Source of the DNA: Trebonia sp963843745
GTDB lineage: Bacteria; Actinomycetota; Actinomycetes; Streptosporangiales; Streptosporangiaceae
Assembly (NCBI GenBank): GCA_963843745.1
Contig: CAWJLP010000001.1
Location: 1-64,000, forward strand
Length of the DNA stretch: 64,000 nucleotides
Direction: 5' to 3'
This document shows, piece after piece, positions 18,315 to 27,863 of the stretch. Positions within the stretch are counted from its first letter, which is position 1, and each line of letters opens with the position of its first letter. Made by a program: the position numbers and the translations under genes. The notes under the pieces were generated by a model. The model worked only from the letters and a program-made list of their open reading frames with translations, did no database searches and was not told where the DNA came from.

Positions 18315-18731
18315 CGTCCGGCCCGCCCTCCCCCGGGAAACCGCTCCGGCCCTGACCATGCTAACGCCGCCCAGCCCGGCGCGGCCATACGCGCGGCGGC
18401 CCCGGCCGGCATCTTGTCCGGGTCCCTTGTCCGGGCTTGTCCGTGGACCCCGCCGGGAGGACGAGCAGGCTGTCACCCGTCCGCACACCCGCTCCTGCAG
18501 CCACAGGAAGTGACAAAAGTGACAGGCGCAGGCATCAGAACACGGCCATGAAACCTAGCAAGGGAGAACAACCGATGACAGGCCACCAGGCATCACCAGC
18601 CCACGCCGGGCTCCCCGCCCCCGGCGGCCACGGCCCGCCCGCACGACCCGGCAGGCCACCCCGCGACCGGACGCCGGCCCGCTGACCTCCCGCTGGCGGC
18701 GGCGCGGAAGAAGACCGCCCTGTACGTCCCG

Positions 18732-19919
18732 TTGCTGCTCGGCGCAGCCGCGGCCGCGGTACAGGCTCTGGCCTTGCCGGCCATGGCCAGCCCGGTCACC
18801 GGACAGGACGCGACCAGCACCATGTCTATCTCCCCGATCTTGGGAAACGGCGATATCGTCACCGGCGTGCGGGGCACGACGGACGGAGACGTCATCCTGA
18901 CGGGCTCGCACACTAAGGCAGACGGCACCAACCACACGTTGCCGTTCCTGTACCAGGGCCCTCTCACGAGCCCCGCGGAGGACTCAGGCTTCCACGCGCT
19001 GACCCCGCAGTTCGCGGGCTTTGTGACGGGGACGTTCTACGGTCCTGACACCAGCACCTATAACCCGGACACCATCCCGGCACGCCAGGTCCGCGCCGTC
19101 GGAAGCTACCGGACCGGTGACGGTGTCATCAACCACGGCATGATCCACCTCGGGCCGGTCAGCGGCGGTGGCACCTGGACACCCATCGATGTGCCTGCCG
19201 ATGGCAGCAACACAGTCGGCGGCGTGCGGGCCTGCCCGTCCGGCCAGCCCAGATGCATGGTGATGGACACCATCGCGCACAGCACCATGGGCAACCTGGT
19301 GGTAGGCAACTACGACCTCAACCTGGGCCACGGGGTGTCCGGCAACGCGTTCATCTACAACATGACCACCCACCAGTGGACGCTCCTGCAACTCGGCGGA
19401 AGCCTGTCGAGCCAGACCACGCTGTACGGCATCTGGCAGAACGGCGGCCCCGGCAGCCCCAACTACACCCTGGCCGGCGGCTCCGCCGCGCTCGGCTCCT
19501 CACCCAGCGGAGCCCAGCGAGCCTTCCTGATGAACTACAACGAACGCACCGGCCGCTTCGGGAAGCCGAGGTTCTACAGCTATGGCAACGCCCCGGCGCT
19601 GGTTACCCACTTCGACGGGATCACCGCCGTGCCGGGCGGGTTCAACCTCGTGGCTATCAGTTCGGCTCAGGCCTCGTCCCTGGCGTTCATCCCGGCCACC
19701 GGCAGCAACTGGCCGTTGTTCGGCAAGGCGACGTGGTATCCCATCGATGTCGCGGCAAGCCTGCTGTGCACAGCGCCACCGGCAGCGAGCTGCAACACGG
19801 TAACCGGGAACACCGTGTACCAGAACCAGGTGATGGGACTCTACGTGCAGCAGCAGCAGTCTGACTCCGGCTCCGTCTCCGTTCCTGGCACCTACCTCGC
19901 CACCGCCCCCACACCCTGA
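18732..19919 (+). CDS. secreted protein of unknown function, N-terminus disrupted
   Basis: A 395-residue reading frame whose body is beta-rich, with Gly/Thr/Asn/Trp repeats suggesting a propeller- or beta-barrel-like extracellular domain. A signal peptide (KKTALYVPLLLGAAAAAVQA followed by an AMA-S cleavage-like site) spans the start, but its charged part lies upstream of the only in-frame start (TTG 18732) and has no start codon. ATG 18575, with a GGGAG ribosome site, lies one frame away and ends at 18685. A one-base change between 18575 and 18690, or an assembly error, would restore a complete secretory protein. Convergent or divergent neighbours give no function. Confidence 0.6.
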   Translation: MLLGAAAAAVQALALPAMASPVTGQDATSTMSISPILGNGDIVTGVRGTTDGDVILTGSHTKADGTNHTLPFLYQGPLTSPAEDSGFHALTPQFAGFVTGTFYGPDTSTYNPDTIPARQVRAVGSYRTGDGVINHGMIHLGPVSGGGTWTPIDVPADGSNTVGGVRACPSGQPRCMVMDTIAHSTMGNLVVGNYDLNLGHGVSGNAFIYNMTTHQWTLLQLGGSLSSQTTLYGIWQNGGPGSPNYTLAGGSAALGSSPSGAQRAFLMNYNERTGRFGKPRFYSYGNAPALVTHFDGITAVPGGFNLVAISSAQASSLAFIPATGSNWPLFGKATWYPIDVAASLLCTAPPAASCNTVTGNTVYQNQVMGLYVQQQQSDSGSVSVPGTYLATAPTP

Positions 19920-20038
19920 CGGCCACCGGGCCCGGTACCCCACGCCACCAGGCCACCTGAACACAGCCGGTGCCACACCTCGCTGACCGACAGCGAGATC
20001 CCAGGGCGTGAGCGTTGGTCAGGTCATCGCGATTGCCA

Positions 20039-20540
20039 GTGATTTTCACCTGGATCGAGAATTACCTGGACTACTGCGGGCACCTGTGCGCGGCGACCGG
20101 ACGTTACGCCGAGGCGGTCACGGCATGGGCAGCGTTGGCCGTGGTCGTCCCTGCCGGAAAGGACTGCCCGGGGTACGCGCGGCACCGGGAAGAACCGCGG
20201 CGCGCGGCCCGGCAGGCGCTGGGACCGGAACGGGCGCGGGTGGCCGAGGAACGCGGCGCGGCGATGAGCCGGGCCGCCGCTGCCAAGTACGCTCTGCTGC
20301 TCACCGAGGACCCCGGCCCGCGGCAGCCCGAGGCGCCGCCGGGCCTGGCCAGGCTCAGCGCCGGGAGCGGGAACTGGTCACCCTGGTCGCCCAGGGCGCG
20401 CCACCGACCCCCAGATCGCCTCCCGGCTGTACATCAGCGTCCGCACCGTCCGTTCCCACCTGGACCGGATCCGGGACAAGACCGGCTGCCGCCGCCGCGC
20501 CGACCTGACCCGCCTGACCCTCGCCGCCGGGCTCATCTAG
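20039..20540 (+). pseudogene. LuxR-family regulator C-terminal remnant
   Basis: Starting with VIFTWIENYLDYCGHLCAAT, the strand reads the end of an ATPase/TPR LuxR-type regulator. After repair of two frameshifts (near 20362 and 20400) it reads a canonical LuxR helix-turn-helix: RERELVTLVAQGATD, ISVRTVRSHLDRIRDK, RRRADLTRLTLAAGLI, stop at 20540. The ATPase part is missing. Homologous regulators normally exceed 800 residues, so this is a dead fragment at the end of segment 1. Confidence 0.75.
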
Positions 20541-20730
20541 TTAGAGGAATACGGCAGGGTTCGAATATCGGCTCTTCGCGAACTCGAGCAGCTTGCCGAG
20601 CTCGATCTGCGCCTCGACCTCGGTCCTGCGGATCTTCCGGAACCGGAGCTCGCGGCCGGACAGCGGGTCCTTCCCGGCGTATACCTTGGCCCGCCACGAC
20701 CCGCTCGGCAGTTGCTCTACGTGACCGGAG
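20541..20730 (-). pseudogene. integrase N-terminal stub (segment 1 right end)
   Basis: The minus strand reads VEQLPSGSWRAKVYAGKDPL and then a helix ending QIELGKLLEF, followed by a stop at 20541-20543. This is the arm-binding N-terminus of an actinobacterial tyrosine integrase; the core-binding and catalytic domains are absent. Its 5' end faces att2, about 85 bases away. A nearly identical stub precedes att3, so both segments once carried the same integrase type. Confidence 0.7.
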
Positions 20731-20814
20731 GACTAACGCGGCAGGCTACACAGCTGCAGTTTCGTCGGTCCACGAACCAGTCACGAATCGACCGGCGAAG
20801 GCACTAAAACCGCA

Positions 20815-20858
20815 GGTGGGGCGGGCGGGGCTCGAACCCGCGACCGGCAGATTATGAG
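20815..20858. repeat. att2: 44-bp copy of the tRNA-Met 3' part
   Basis: Identical over the 44-bp core to 35220-35263. It separates segments 1 and 2. Flanks on both sides resemble those of another copy: the left flank matches that of att3 and the right flank matches that of att1, including tandem 12-mers at 20952-20975. Confidence 0.85.
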
Positions 20859-21136
20859 AAGCACGCTCAGCCGCAGCACGCGCCTGGCCAGCAACGATGC
20901 CTCACGTGACATGCTACGAACGCACACATGACCCTTGGGATTACCCGGGCGCCGGTCCACACCCCGGTCCACGGCAGAACACTTGATCCGGACTATTGCC
21001 GTCACCCTGTGTAGGGGCCTGTCCTAGTGATTACTAGTGATCCGGCTTCCGCCTTGCCCAACTGACAACCTCGACCATGGCTCGCGGCGTCTATCAGGCA
21101 CCACCGGTTCCTCACCTTCTAGGCTCAGGCGGGACG

Positions 21137-21600
21137 GTGAACCTGTTCCAGCTCGCCCCGGAGAAGACGTACGTCCCCAGGGCCAACCGGGAGTTCCTCG
21201 GCAAGGCGGCGCGCTTCGCGGCGGACCAGGGCATCAGGCAGTTCGTTGACCTCGGTGCCGGCCTGCCCAGCCAGGGCAGCACGCACGAAGTGGCCAGGCA
21301 GGTCCAGCCCGGCGCGCGCGTCGTCTACGTCGATTCCGACCCGGTCGTGCTTATCCATGCCAGGCACCGCTGGCCGGGCACGACTTCGGCATCGCGGTCA
21401 TCGGCGAGGACACCCGGGATACCGGGCGGATCTTCGGCAACCCCCACATGCGACGGCTGATCGACTTCTCGCAGCCTGTGGCCGTCTTGTTCGTGGCCAT
21501 CTTGCACGGAATCCCGGACGCTGACGGCCCTGCCGGGATCGTCACGGAATGGATCACGCAGGTGTTCGAGCAGGGGCCCCGGACGCGGCCGGCGATGCGC
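21137..21600 (+). pseudogene. SAM-dependent methyltransferase fragment (DUF574 type)
   Basis: The plus strand reads KTYVPRANREFLGKAARFAA then FVDLGAGLPSQGSTHEVA and VVYVDSDPVVLIHA, the SAM-binding core of the DUF574/PF04672 methyltransferase family. A frameshift near 21360 moves the continuation (FSQPVAVLFVAILHGIPDAD) to another frame. Both the N-terminus and the last roughly 90 residues are missing. Non-functional. Confidence 0.75.
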
Positions 21601-21918
21601 CGTGGGCCGAGCGGCGGTTCACCGCACCATGCCCCCGGCGTGGACCGGGAACCCGGGGACACGCGAGCAGCGCGCCCGGTCCCGTGGGCCTCGGTGACGG
21701 AGGCGGTGCGAGGGTGGTGTAACCAGCAGCGGCGTGGTTCGCCTGACCAGCCGTCCACAGCCCGGCCGATGATCATCCCCTGGAGCGCTCAAGCGCGCCC
21801 GCGTCATTTGCCCGGTGGATGGACCTCATATCAAACATGCGTTTCCTTTGCCCGGCCGGGCATTCCATACTGACGCTCACGTAGACATGTCCTGGTTGTT
21901 TCGCTGGAGTGACCCGCC

Positions 21919-22908
21919 TTGCCTGATACACGCGTGCACCTGATCGACCACGCCGGCCCATGGGCACTGGCCAGGGCCGACCTGGGCAACGGCAGGCCGG
22001 TCCCGGCCCTGGTCTCCCGTGACCGCATCCTGGACCTGTCTGCCTGCCCCGAGACGGCCGGGGCGCGCACGGTCACCGGACTGCTTGAGCGCTGGGAGGC
22101 GGTCGCTCCCGTCCTGGCGGCGGCCGCGGCCGACCCGCGGGCGGCGTGGCTGCGGCTGACCGAAGCCAGCCTGCACAGCCCGGTCGAGCCCCGGCAGATC
22201 TTCCAGGCCGGCGCCAACTACCGGACGCACGTCATCGACCTCGCCGTGGCGCATCACGACGGCAGCGACGGGCGCAGCCCTGACCAGGTACGCGCCGAGG
22301 CGGCCGCGATGATGGACGCCCGGCTGCGGCACCCGCCGTTCGTGTTCACAGGCCTGCCCAGCGCGATCTGCGGTCCCTACGACGACGTCGTGCTGCCCCG
22401 CGACAGTGACCAGCCGGACTGGGAACTCGAGCTGGCGGCGGTCATCGGGCGGCCGACCCGCCGGGTAACGCCGGCCGGGGCCCTAAACGCCGTCGCAGGC
22501 TGGATGATCGTCAACGACCTGACGCTCCGGGACAGGGTCTTCCGCCCCGATGCCGGTCCGCTCGGCGCCGACTGGCTGGCCGCCAAGAACCCCCCGACGT
22601 TCCTGCCGGCCGGCCCGGTGATCGTCCCACGGTCGGCGATCCCCGATCCGGGCGACCTGCGGATCACTCTGCGGCTCAACGGGCAGGTGATGCAGGACGA
22701 GTCGACCAAGGACATGATCTTCGACGTGTCGCGGATCATCGCGCACTGCTCCCAGGTGGCCGCGCTGCTTCCGGGCGACCTGGTGCTGACCGGCAGCCCG
22801 GCCGGCAACGGCCTCGCCCACGGGCGGGTGCTGCGCCCCGGCGACGTCATGGAATCGGCCATCGCCGGGCTGGGGACCCAGGTCAACCACTGCGTGGCGG
22901 AAGCGTGA
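21919..22908 (+). CDS. fumarylacetoacetate hydrolase (FAH) family protein 1
   Basis: A 329-residue FAH-fold enzyme. The fold core begins at about residue 90 (IFQAGANYRTH) and holds the metal-binding pair E169-X-E171 (DWELELAAVIGR), followed by NDLTLRD and a C-terminal LTGSPAGNGL motif. The family hydrolyses or decarboxylates 2,4-diketo or 2-hydroxy-dienoate acids from aromatic ring cleavage. TTG 21919 follows GGAG and overlaps nothing upstream; the stop overlaps the amidohydrolase start. With FAH protein 2, it probably handles successive ring-fission products. Confidence 0.85.
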   Translation: MPDTRVHLIDHAGPWALARADLGNGRPVPALVSRDRILDLSACPETAGARTVTGLLERWEAVAPVLAAAAADPRAAWLRLTEASLHSPVEPRQIFQAGANYRTHVIDLAVAHHDGSDGRSPDQVRAEAAAMMDARLRHPPFVFTGLPSAICGPYDDVVLPRDSDQPDWELELAAVIGRPTRRVTPAGALNAVAGWMIVNDLTLRDRVFRPDAGPLGADWLAAKNPPTFLPAGPVIVPRSAIPDPGDLRITLRLNGQVMQDESTKDMIFDVSRIIAHCSQVAALLPGDLVLTGSPAGNGLAHGRVLRPGDVMESAIAGLGTQVNHCVAEA

Positions 22909-23957
22909 GCGCCGCCCTGCCAGGCGCCGCGGTGCCGACCGTGGACGTGCACGCCCACCTGGCCGTCCCTGCGGTCGAGGCGCTGCTGGCCGGCGAGCCG
23001 GGCCATGCGGAACAGCAGCGGACCGACGCCGCCACGGCCGGCGAGGCCTCGACCGCCTACAACCAGGCTCACTTCGGCCGGCTGATCCCCCGGCTCACCG
23101 ACCTGGACGTACGGCTGGCGGCGATGGATAAGGCCGGCGTGGACATCCAGGCTGTCACCCCGGTGCCGCAGTCGCACCCATGGGCCGGACGAGCGCTCGC
23201 CGAGCGGATCGTGACGGTCACCAACGAGGCTGTCGTCGGGTTCTGCGCCCGCCGGCCCCACCGGCTCCTGCCGGTGGGGACCGTCGCCCTGCAGCACCCG
23301 GACCTGGCGGCGGAGCAGCTGCGCTACGCGGTCACCGCGCTGGGCATGCGAGGCGTGCAGATCTCCACCGCGGCCGCGCCTGGCATGGAACTGGACGACC
23401 CGCGGCTCGCCAGTTTCTGGGCGGCGGCCGCAGACCTCGGCGCCGCAGTACAGATCCATCCGTGGGGCTGCACACTCGGTACGCGGCTCAATGCCTACTA
23501 CCTGTTCAACACCGTCGGGAACCCGGCGGAGACCGCGCTCGCGCTGTCCCGGATCATCTTCTCCGGCCTGCTCGAACGGCATCCCGGGCTGAAGATCTGG
23601 TCAGCGCACGGCGGCGGCTACCTGCCCAGCTACATCGTGCGCGCCGACCACGCCTGGTCCGTGCGGGACGACGCGCGCATCACCGAGCGGCCGCCCAGCG
23701 AACTGCTGCGCCGCACCTTCACCGACTCGCTCGTCTACACCCCCGCCCAACTGCGCCACCTGGTGGAGGTGATGGGGCCAGGCCAGGTGACACTGGGCAG
23801 CGACTACCCCTTCGACATGGGCGTCGATGACCCGGTCGGCCGGCTGGCGGCGGCAGGATTCGACGAGGCCACGGTCACCGCGATCCGCGGCGGCAACGCC
23901 GGCCGCCTGCTCGGCCCGCTTCCCGGGCGCCGCCCTGCTGGGGAACCTGGGGCCTGA
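22905..23957 (+). CDS. amidohydrolase family 2 (ACMSD-like decarboxylase)
   Basis: A 350-residue TIM-barrel protein with zinc-site motifs VDVHAHL (H16, H18), IHPWGC, WSAHGGG and a final GSDYPFDMG aspartate. This is the aminocarboxymuconate-semialdehyde decarboxylase / gamma-resorcylate decarboxylase type, whose members remove CO2 or water from aromatic-derived acids. GTGA overlap with FAH protein 1 indicates co-translation. It converges with the MBL gene at a shared hairpin. Confidence 0.85.
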   Translation: MSAALPGAAVPTVDVHAHLAVPAVEALLAGEPGHAEQQRTDAATAGEASTAYNQAHFGRLIPRLTDLDVRLAAMDKAGVDIQAVTPVPQSHPWAGRALAERIVTVTNEAVVGFCARRPHRLLPVGTVALQHPDLAAEQLRYAVTALGMRGVQISTAAAPGMELDDPRLASFWAAAADLGAAVQIHPWGCTLGTRLNAYYLFNTVGNPAETALALSRIIFSGLLERHPGLKIWSAHGGGYLPSYIVRADHAWSVRDDARITERPPSELLRRTFTDSLVYTPAQLRHLVEVMGPGQVTLGSDYPFDMGVDDPVGRLAAAGFDEATVTAIRGGNAGRLLGPLPGRRPAGEPGA

Positions 23958-23976
23958 TCGCCGTTCGCGGCGGTCA
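23955..23976. terminator. bidirectional hairpin between convergent genes
   Basis: A nine-bp stem (one G-U pair) closed by a TTCG tetraloop. The left arm starts with the TGA stop of the amidohydrolase gene (23955-23957) and the right arm ends with the stop of the minus-strand MBL gene (23974-23976). It can end transcription from both sides. Confidence 0.7.
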
Positions 23977-24918
23977 CGCGAGGCAGGTCAACGGCCGGCC
24001 GCCGTTGTAGGCGACCATATCCGCCAGCGCGGCCGGGGCGTCGAGCGGGCCGCCGCGCTGCTGCGCGGTCCCGGAGAGGTCCGCGTATGCCCGGTGCAGG
24101 TTACCGACGATCCGTTCGGGGTCGCTCCACTGCGCGTACCGGCCGAGGCTCAGGCCCCGGGCTGCGTCCAGCGGGGACAGCCCGGCGGCGCGGGCCTGCT
24201 CGGCGGCGTCGCGGACGAAGCAGAGGTAGCCGAGCACCTCGTCGATCACCTCAGGGCCGGTGACCGGGCCGTGGCCGGGCACGATGGTCCGCGCCCCGAG
24301 CGGCTTCAGGAACCGCTCCAGCACGTCGATGGCCCCGAGCACGGAACCGGACAGCAGGAACGGGGTGCCGCCGTTGAACACCAGGTCGCCCGCGAACAGC
24401 ACCGAGTGCTCCGGAATCCAGGCCACGATGTCATTGGTGGTGTGCGCGGGCTGGCCGGCGAACAGCAGCTCGCAGCGCAACTCGCCGGCCCAGAGCGTCA
24501 GCCGGTCGGCGAACGTCAGAGTGGGCAGGGCCAGCCGCAGGTCGCCGTAGTCGACGTCGGTCCAGATCCCGGTGTTGCGCGGCACCCCCATGGCCCGCAT
24601 CTCTTCCCTGGCGTTGTCGTGGGCGACGATCGCCGCCCCGGAGAACAGGCCGTTCCCGGCCGTGTGGTCGGGGTGGTGATGGGTGTTGACCAGGGTGCGC
24701 ACCGGCAGCCGGGTCACCTCCGCGACAGCGTCGAGGAACGCCCGGGTCCGCCGCTCGGTCGAGCAGGCGTCGATGGCCGTGACGCCGTCACCGGCAACCA
24801 GGAACCCGGTGTTGTTGATCATCCAGGTTCCGTCGGGCTGGACGTAGGCGAAGACGCCGTCGGCGACTTCCTCCAGCCGGCCGGGCACGGAAACATCAAG
24901 GCCTTGGCTAGCGCTCAT
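23974..24918 (-). CDS. MBL-fold metallohydrolase
   Basis: A 314-residue metallo-beta-lactamase-fold enzyme. Metal motif H80-X-H82-X-D84-H85 (THHHPDHTAGN), later histidines in AHTTNDIVAW and the GHGPVTGPE loop. The layout resembles hydrolases that act on thioesters, lactones or ring-fission products. ATG 24918 lies 34 bases downstream of the FAH protein 2 gene, same strand, so the minus-strand operon is dioxygenase - FAH2 - MBL. Substrate unknown; a role in the ring-cleavage pathway is inferred from position. Confidence 0.85.
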   Translation of the reverse strand: MSASQGLDVSVPGRLEEVADGVFAYVQPDGTWMINNTGFLVAGDGVTAIDACSTERRTRAFLDAVAEVTRLPVRTLVNTHHHPDHTAGNGLFSGAAIVAHDNAREEMRAMGVPRNTGIWTDVDYGDLRLALPTLTFADRLTLWAGELRCELLFAGQPAHTTNDIVAWIPEHSVLFAGDLVFNGGTPFLLSGSVLGAIDVLERFLKPLGARTIVPGHGPVTGPEVIDEVLGYLCFVRDAAEQARAAGLSPLDAARGLSLGRYAQWSDPERIVGNLHRAYADLSGTAQQRGGPLDAPAALADMVAYNGGRPLTCLA

Positions 24919-24952
24919 CGGCTGACCACCTCTTCCGCTCGCGGGACCGGGA

Positions 24953-25921
24953 CTACCCGCGCTTCCTGGCCCTGGGAGCAGAACGGGCTCGTGCTTCGCG
25001 CACCGGTGGAAGCGTAACGCCTTCGACGACGCGGTTGCGTACCGTGCCGATGCCTTCGACGGCCAGTTCCACGATGTCCCCGGGGCGCAGCGGCGGCGGG
25101 TCGCTCTTCCCGCTGCGGCCCCACAGTTCGGCCAGGCAGCCGCCGTTGCCGCAGGTGCCGGAGCCGAGGACGTCCCCGGTCCGGACCCAGGCGCCGCGGG
25201 AGGCGTAGCTGATCAGCTCCTCGAACGGCCAGCCCATGTTGGACAACAGGTCCTGACCGGTCAGCGTCCCGTTCACCGACGCGCGCAGGTCCAGCGCGAG
25301 GAACCCCGCAGCGTCCCGGTACGGCTCAAGCTCGTCGGCGGTGACCAGCCAGGGGCCAAGCGTGGTGGCGAAATCCTTGCCCTTGGCCGGGCCGAGGTGA
25401 ACGTTCATCTCGCGGCGCTGCAGGTCCCTGGCCGACCAGTCGTTCAGCACGGTGTACCCGAAGACGTGCTCTCGTGCCTGCTCCGGCGACAAGGACGCCC
25501 CGTCCCTGCCGACCACCACAGCGACCTCAAGCTCGTAGTCGAGTACCTGGCAGCCCGGCGGTATCGCAACGTCGTCGTGCGCCCCGATCAGCGCGTACGG
25601 GCTGGTGAAGTAGAACGTGGGGGCCTGGTACCACTCCGCCGCCACGGTCCCGCCGCCACCCGCGGCCATGCCCTCGACGTGCTCCTCGAAGGCGACGAAG
25701 TCCCGGACGGTCGGCGCCTCCAGGGGCGGCAGCAGCCGGACCGCGGAGAGCGGTACCGCCGACCCGGCCAGCGCCCGGCTGCCAGTCTCCCGCGCGGCCG
25801 GCAGCCCGGCCCGTACCAGGTCAAGCACCGTGACGCCCGAGGGCAGCGGGTGTACGCCCGCATCGCTGACCACGCCGGCCCACGCCGGGTGGCCCTCTTG
25901 CGCATAGGTGGCGAATCGCAT
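24953..25921 (-). CDS. fumarylacetoacetate hydrolase (FAH) family protein 2
   Basis: A 322-residue full FAH protein. An N-terminal domain (1-about 75) precedes the catalytic fold with E130-X-E132, a HVFGYTVLNDWSARDLQRRE block and GSGTCGNGG. The set is close to 4-hydroxyphenylacetate-type and acylpyruvate hydrolases. ATG 25921 has GAGGAAGAGG upstream. It begins 11 bases after the dioxygenase stop, so cleavage product may pass directly from that enzyme to this one. Confidence 0.85.
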   Translation of the reverse strand: MRFATYAQEGHPAWAGVVSDAGVHPLPSGVTVLDLVRAGLPAARETGSRALAGSAVPLSAVRLLPPLEAPTVRDFVAFEEHVEGMAAGGGGTVAAEWYQAPTFYFTSPYALIGAHDDVAIPPGCQVLDYELEVAVVVGRDGASLSPEQAREHVFGYTVLNDWSARDLQRREMNVHLGPAKGKDFATTLGPWLVTADELEPYRDAAGFLALDLRASVNGTLTGQDLLSNMGWPFEELISYASRGAWVRTGDVLGSGTCGNGGCLAELWGRSGKSDPPPLRPGDIVELAVEGIGTVRNRVVEGVTLPPVREARARSAPRARKRG

Positions 25922-25932
25922 GCCTCTTCCTC

Positions 25933-26871
25933 TCAGACCGGAGGCGCGGTGAACAGGCCGCTGTCGCGGTCGTTGAAGGACCTGGCCGCCGTGAACTCGT
26001 TGATCGCGTTCGCGGTGCCCCACTGGTCGGCGACCTCGGGCCGCGTGAAGTCGTACAGGTGCGGGTGCCAGGCGTCCTCGTCGACCCGCTCGAGCTCCGT
26101 GGTGTACTCGACGGTGTTGCCATGCGGGTCGAGGAAGTAGCTGAAGGTGTTGTTGCCTGCCAGGTGCCGCCCGGGGCCCCAGATCTTCTCCACACCGGCC
26201 CGCAGCAGCCGACCGGTGCCGCGCATGTACTCGTCGATGCCGCGCAGTTCGAACGAGGCGTGGTGCAGCGACGGGTGCGGGCAACGGGCGACGGCGAGGC
26301 TGTGGTGCCAGGCGTTGATCCGCAGGAACCACATCATCGAGCCGATGGCCGGGTGGGTGAGTGTGTCGGACAGCCGGAAGCCGAGGTGTCGCTCGTACCA
26401 CGCCACGGTGGCCTCCGGGGCGGCCGAGTTGACGACGACGTGCGACAGCCGGACCGGGATGGACTCCCCCACCTCGATCCTGCGATGCGCACGCACCGCG
26501 ACCCCGGCGCTGACCTCGATCGTGCGGCCCTCGTTGTCGAAGAACCGGAACCCGTACCCGCCGCCCGGCGTGGCGAGCGCGCCGGGCTCGCTTACCAGCC
26601 GAACCCCCTCTGCGGCGAGCCTGGCGGCCAGGGCGTCTACGTCCGCCGAGCTGGCCGCGCCGAATGCGATCAGGTCGATTCGCTTGTCCGGCGCCTGCCG
26701 CAACCGGATCACGTACTGCTCGGGCGAGCCCTCGGCGGCCAGGAAGGTCAGCCCGCTGTCGCTGTGCTCGGCGGTCAGCCCCCAGACCCCGCTGAAGAAG
26801 TCAAGCTGCTTCCCGTGGTCGGGGATGGCCAGGTCGATATGACGCAGGTGCGTAATGAGCCGTTCGGGCAT
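25933..26871 (-). CDS. extradiol (VOC-fold) ring-cleavage dioxygenase
   Basis: A 312-residue two-module vicinal-oxygen-chelate protein of the catechol 2,3-dioxygenase type. The C-terminal module has the iron ligands: a His in RLSHVVVNS (H144), a His in SLHHASFEL (H203/H204) and a Glu in NTVEYTTE (E255). It should open a catechol-type ring beside the hydroxyls. ATG 26871 follows GAGAGAGG. First gene of the minus-strand operon; divergent from the broken LysR gene. The exact diphenol substrate is not predictable from sequence. Confidence 0.88.
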   Translation of the reverse strand: MPERLITHLRHIDLAIPDHGKQLDFFSGVWGLTAEHSDSGLTFLAAEGSPEQYVIRLRQAPDKRIDLIAFGAASSADVDALAARLAAEGVRLVSEPGALATPGGGYGFRFFDNEGRTIEVSAGVAVRAHRRIEVGESIPVRLSHVVVNSAAPEATVAWYERHLGFRLSDTLTHPAIGSMMWFLRINAWHHSLAVARCPHPSLHHASFELRGIDEYMRGTGRLLRAGVEKIWGPGRHLAGNNTFSYFLDPHGNTVEYTTELERVDEDAWHPHLYDFTRPEVADQWGTANAINEFTAARSFNDRDSGLFTAPPV

Positions 26872-26942
26872 ACCAGTCCTCTCTCGGCCATGACCGCGTC
26901 CGGCCATCGCCGGCACCACTATCGGTCCGCCATGGCAATTTT

Positions 26943-26953
26943 GGAAATCGATT
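26943..26953 (+). promoter_or_regulatory. shared operator-like motif upstream of the dioxygenase
   Basis: GGAAATCGATT lies in the gap between the dioxygenase and the broken LysR gene. A near copy, GGAAATCAATT, lies on the minus strand at 27864-27874 within a palindrome-like GGGAATTGATTTCCC ahead of the monooxygenase. The two positions fit binding sites for one regulator of both transcription units; the regulator beside them is now broken. Confidence 0.45.
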
Positions 26954-26994
26954 ATCGGGATAGACGTCATCCACCGGCTGGATATCATCGTGGC

Positions 26995-27821
26995 GTGCCC
27001 CTCGCCGGACCGCACAGGAACCTCGTCGTCGTCCTGCACGCGCTGCTCCGCGAGCGCAACCTGACTCGCGCCGGTGCTGCTTGACCGGGCCGAGGTCGCC
27101 TGCGACCTGCTGGAGCTGGTCTTCGCCAGCCAGCCCCACTTCGATCCAGAGCGAGAAGACCGTGAGTTCGTAATCCTCGCCTCCGACTACGCCGTCACCG
27201 TCTTCGGCGCCCCGCTCGCCCGCGAGATCAGCGCCCGGGCGCCGCTCGCGAAGACCGTCTTCCGGCAGCCGTCTCCCGCGCACATGGACGACCCCGCCGC
27301 GCACCTGGCCGCAGTCGACGGGCTGCTCATGCCGCACGGGATCGTCACAGGACTGCCGGCGGTCAAGTTGTTCACCGACCGGTGGGTGTGCGTGGTGGCC
27401 GAGGACAACCCCGAGGTAGGCGACCCCATCACGCTCAGCCAGCTCGCCACCTTGCCCTGGGTCGCTTACCAGCATGCGCACGCATCCTCGGCGATCCGGC
27501 AACTGTCGATGCTCGGCGTCGAGCCGCACGTCCAGGTGGTCGCCGACAGCTTCCACCTGCTGCCCTCCCCTGGTCGGGGGCACCCGCCGGGTCACCATGA
27601 TCCACGAGCTGCTTGCGGCGCGGCTCGGCCTGGGGCCCGGCAGCGGCGTAGGGCTGCTTAGCTGCCCGTTCGATGCGGTCCCGGTCCAGGAGGCGCTGTG
27701 GTGGCACCCGGTGCACACCCATGACGCGGGACACGTGTGGCTACGCGAGGTGGCCAGCGAGGTCGGCGCCAGGGTCGGCACCGACCAGGTCAGCGGTCAG
27801 GACAGCCGTCCTCGCGCCTGA
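26995..27821 (+). pseudogene. LysR-family regulator (NodD-like), broken
   Basis: GTG 26995 reads NLVVVLHALLRERNLTRAG, the start of a LysR helix-turn-helix. It then jumps to VLLDRAEVACDLLELVF, with about 60 residues of the DNA-binding domain and linker missing and the frame changed. The effector domain follows, with another frameshift near 27565, to a stop at 27821. Without the helix-turn-helix it cannot bind DNA. It originally sat between the two catabolic units it presumably controlled. Confidence 0.8.
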
Positions 27822-27863
27822 GCTGGACGGTTTATCCATGCTGTGGATCAGCTTCATACAGGG

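Larger units (their letters stand above)
8976..20858. mobile_element. segment 1 of the tRNA-Met-linked integrated stack
   Basis: An approximately 11.8-kb segment bounded by att1 and att2. Its left end (9020-9160) matches the left end of segment 2, and its right end carries an integrase 5' stub like that of segment 2. Cargo: YihY-like protein, a broken small gene, MMPL transporter, Ig-like secreted protein, small protein, XRE-ATPase-TPR regulator, a secreted protein and a LuxR remnant. No replication or transfer gene is recognisable, so it is a degenerate, probably immobile element. The boundaries are seen; the integration history is inferred. Confidence 0.65.
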
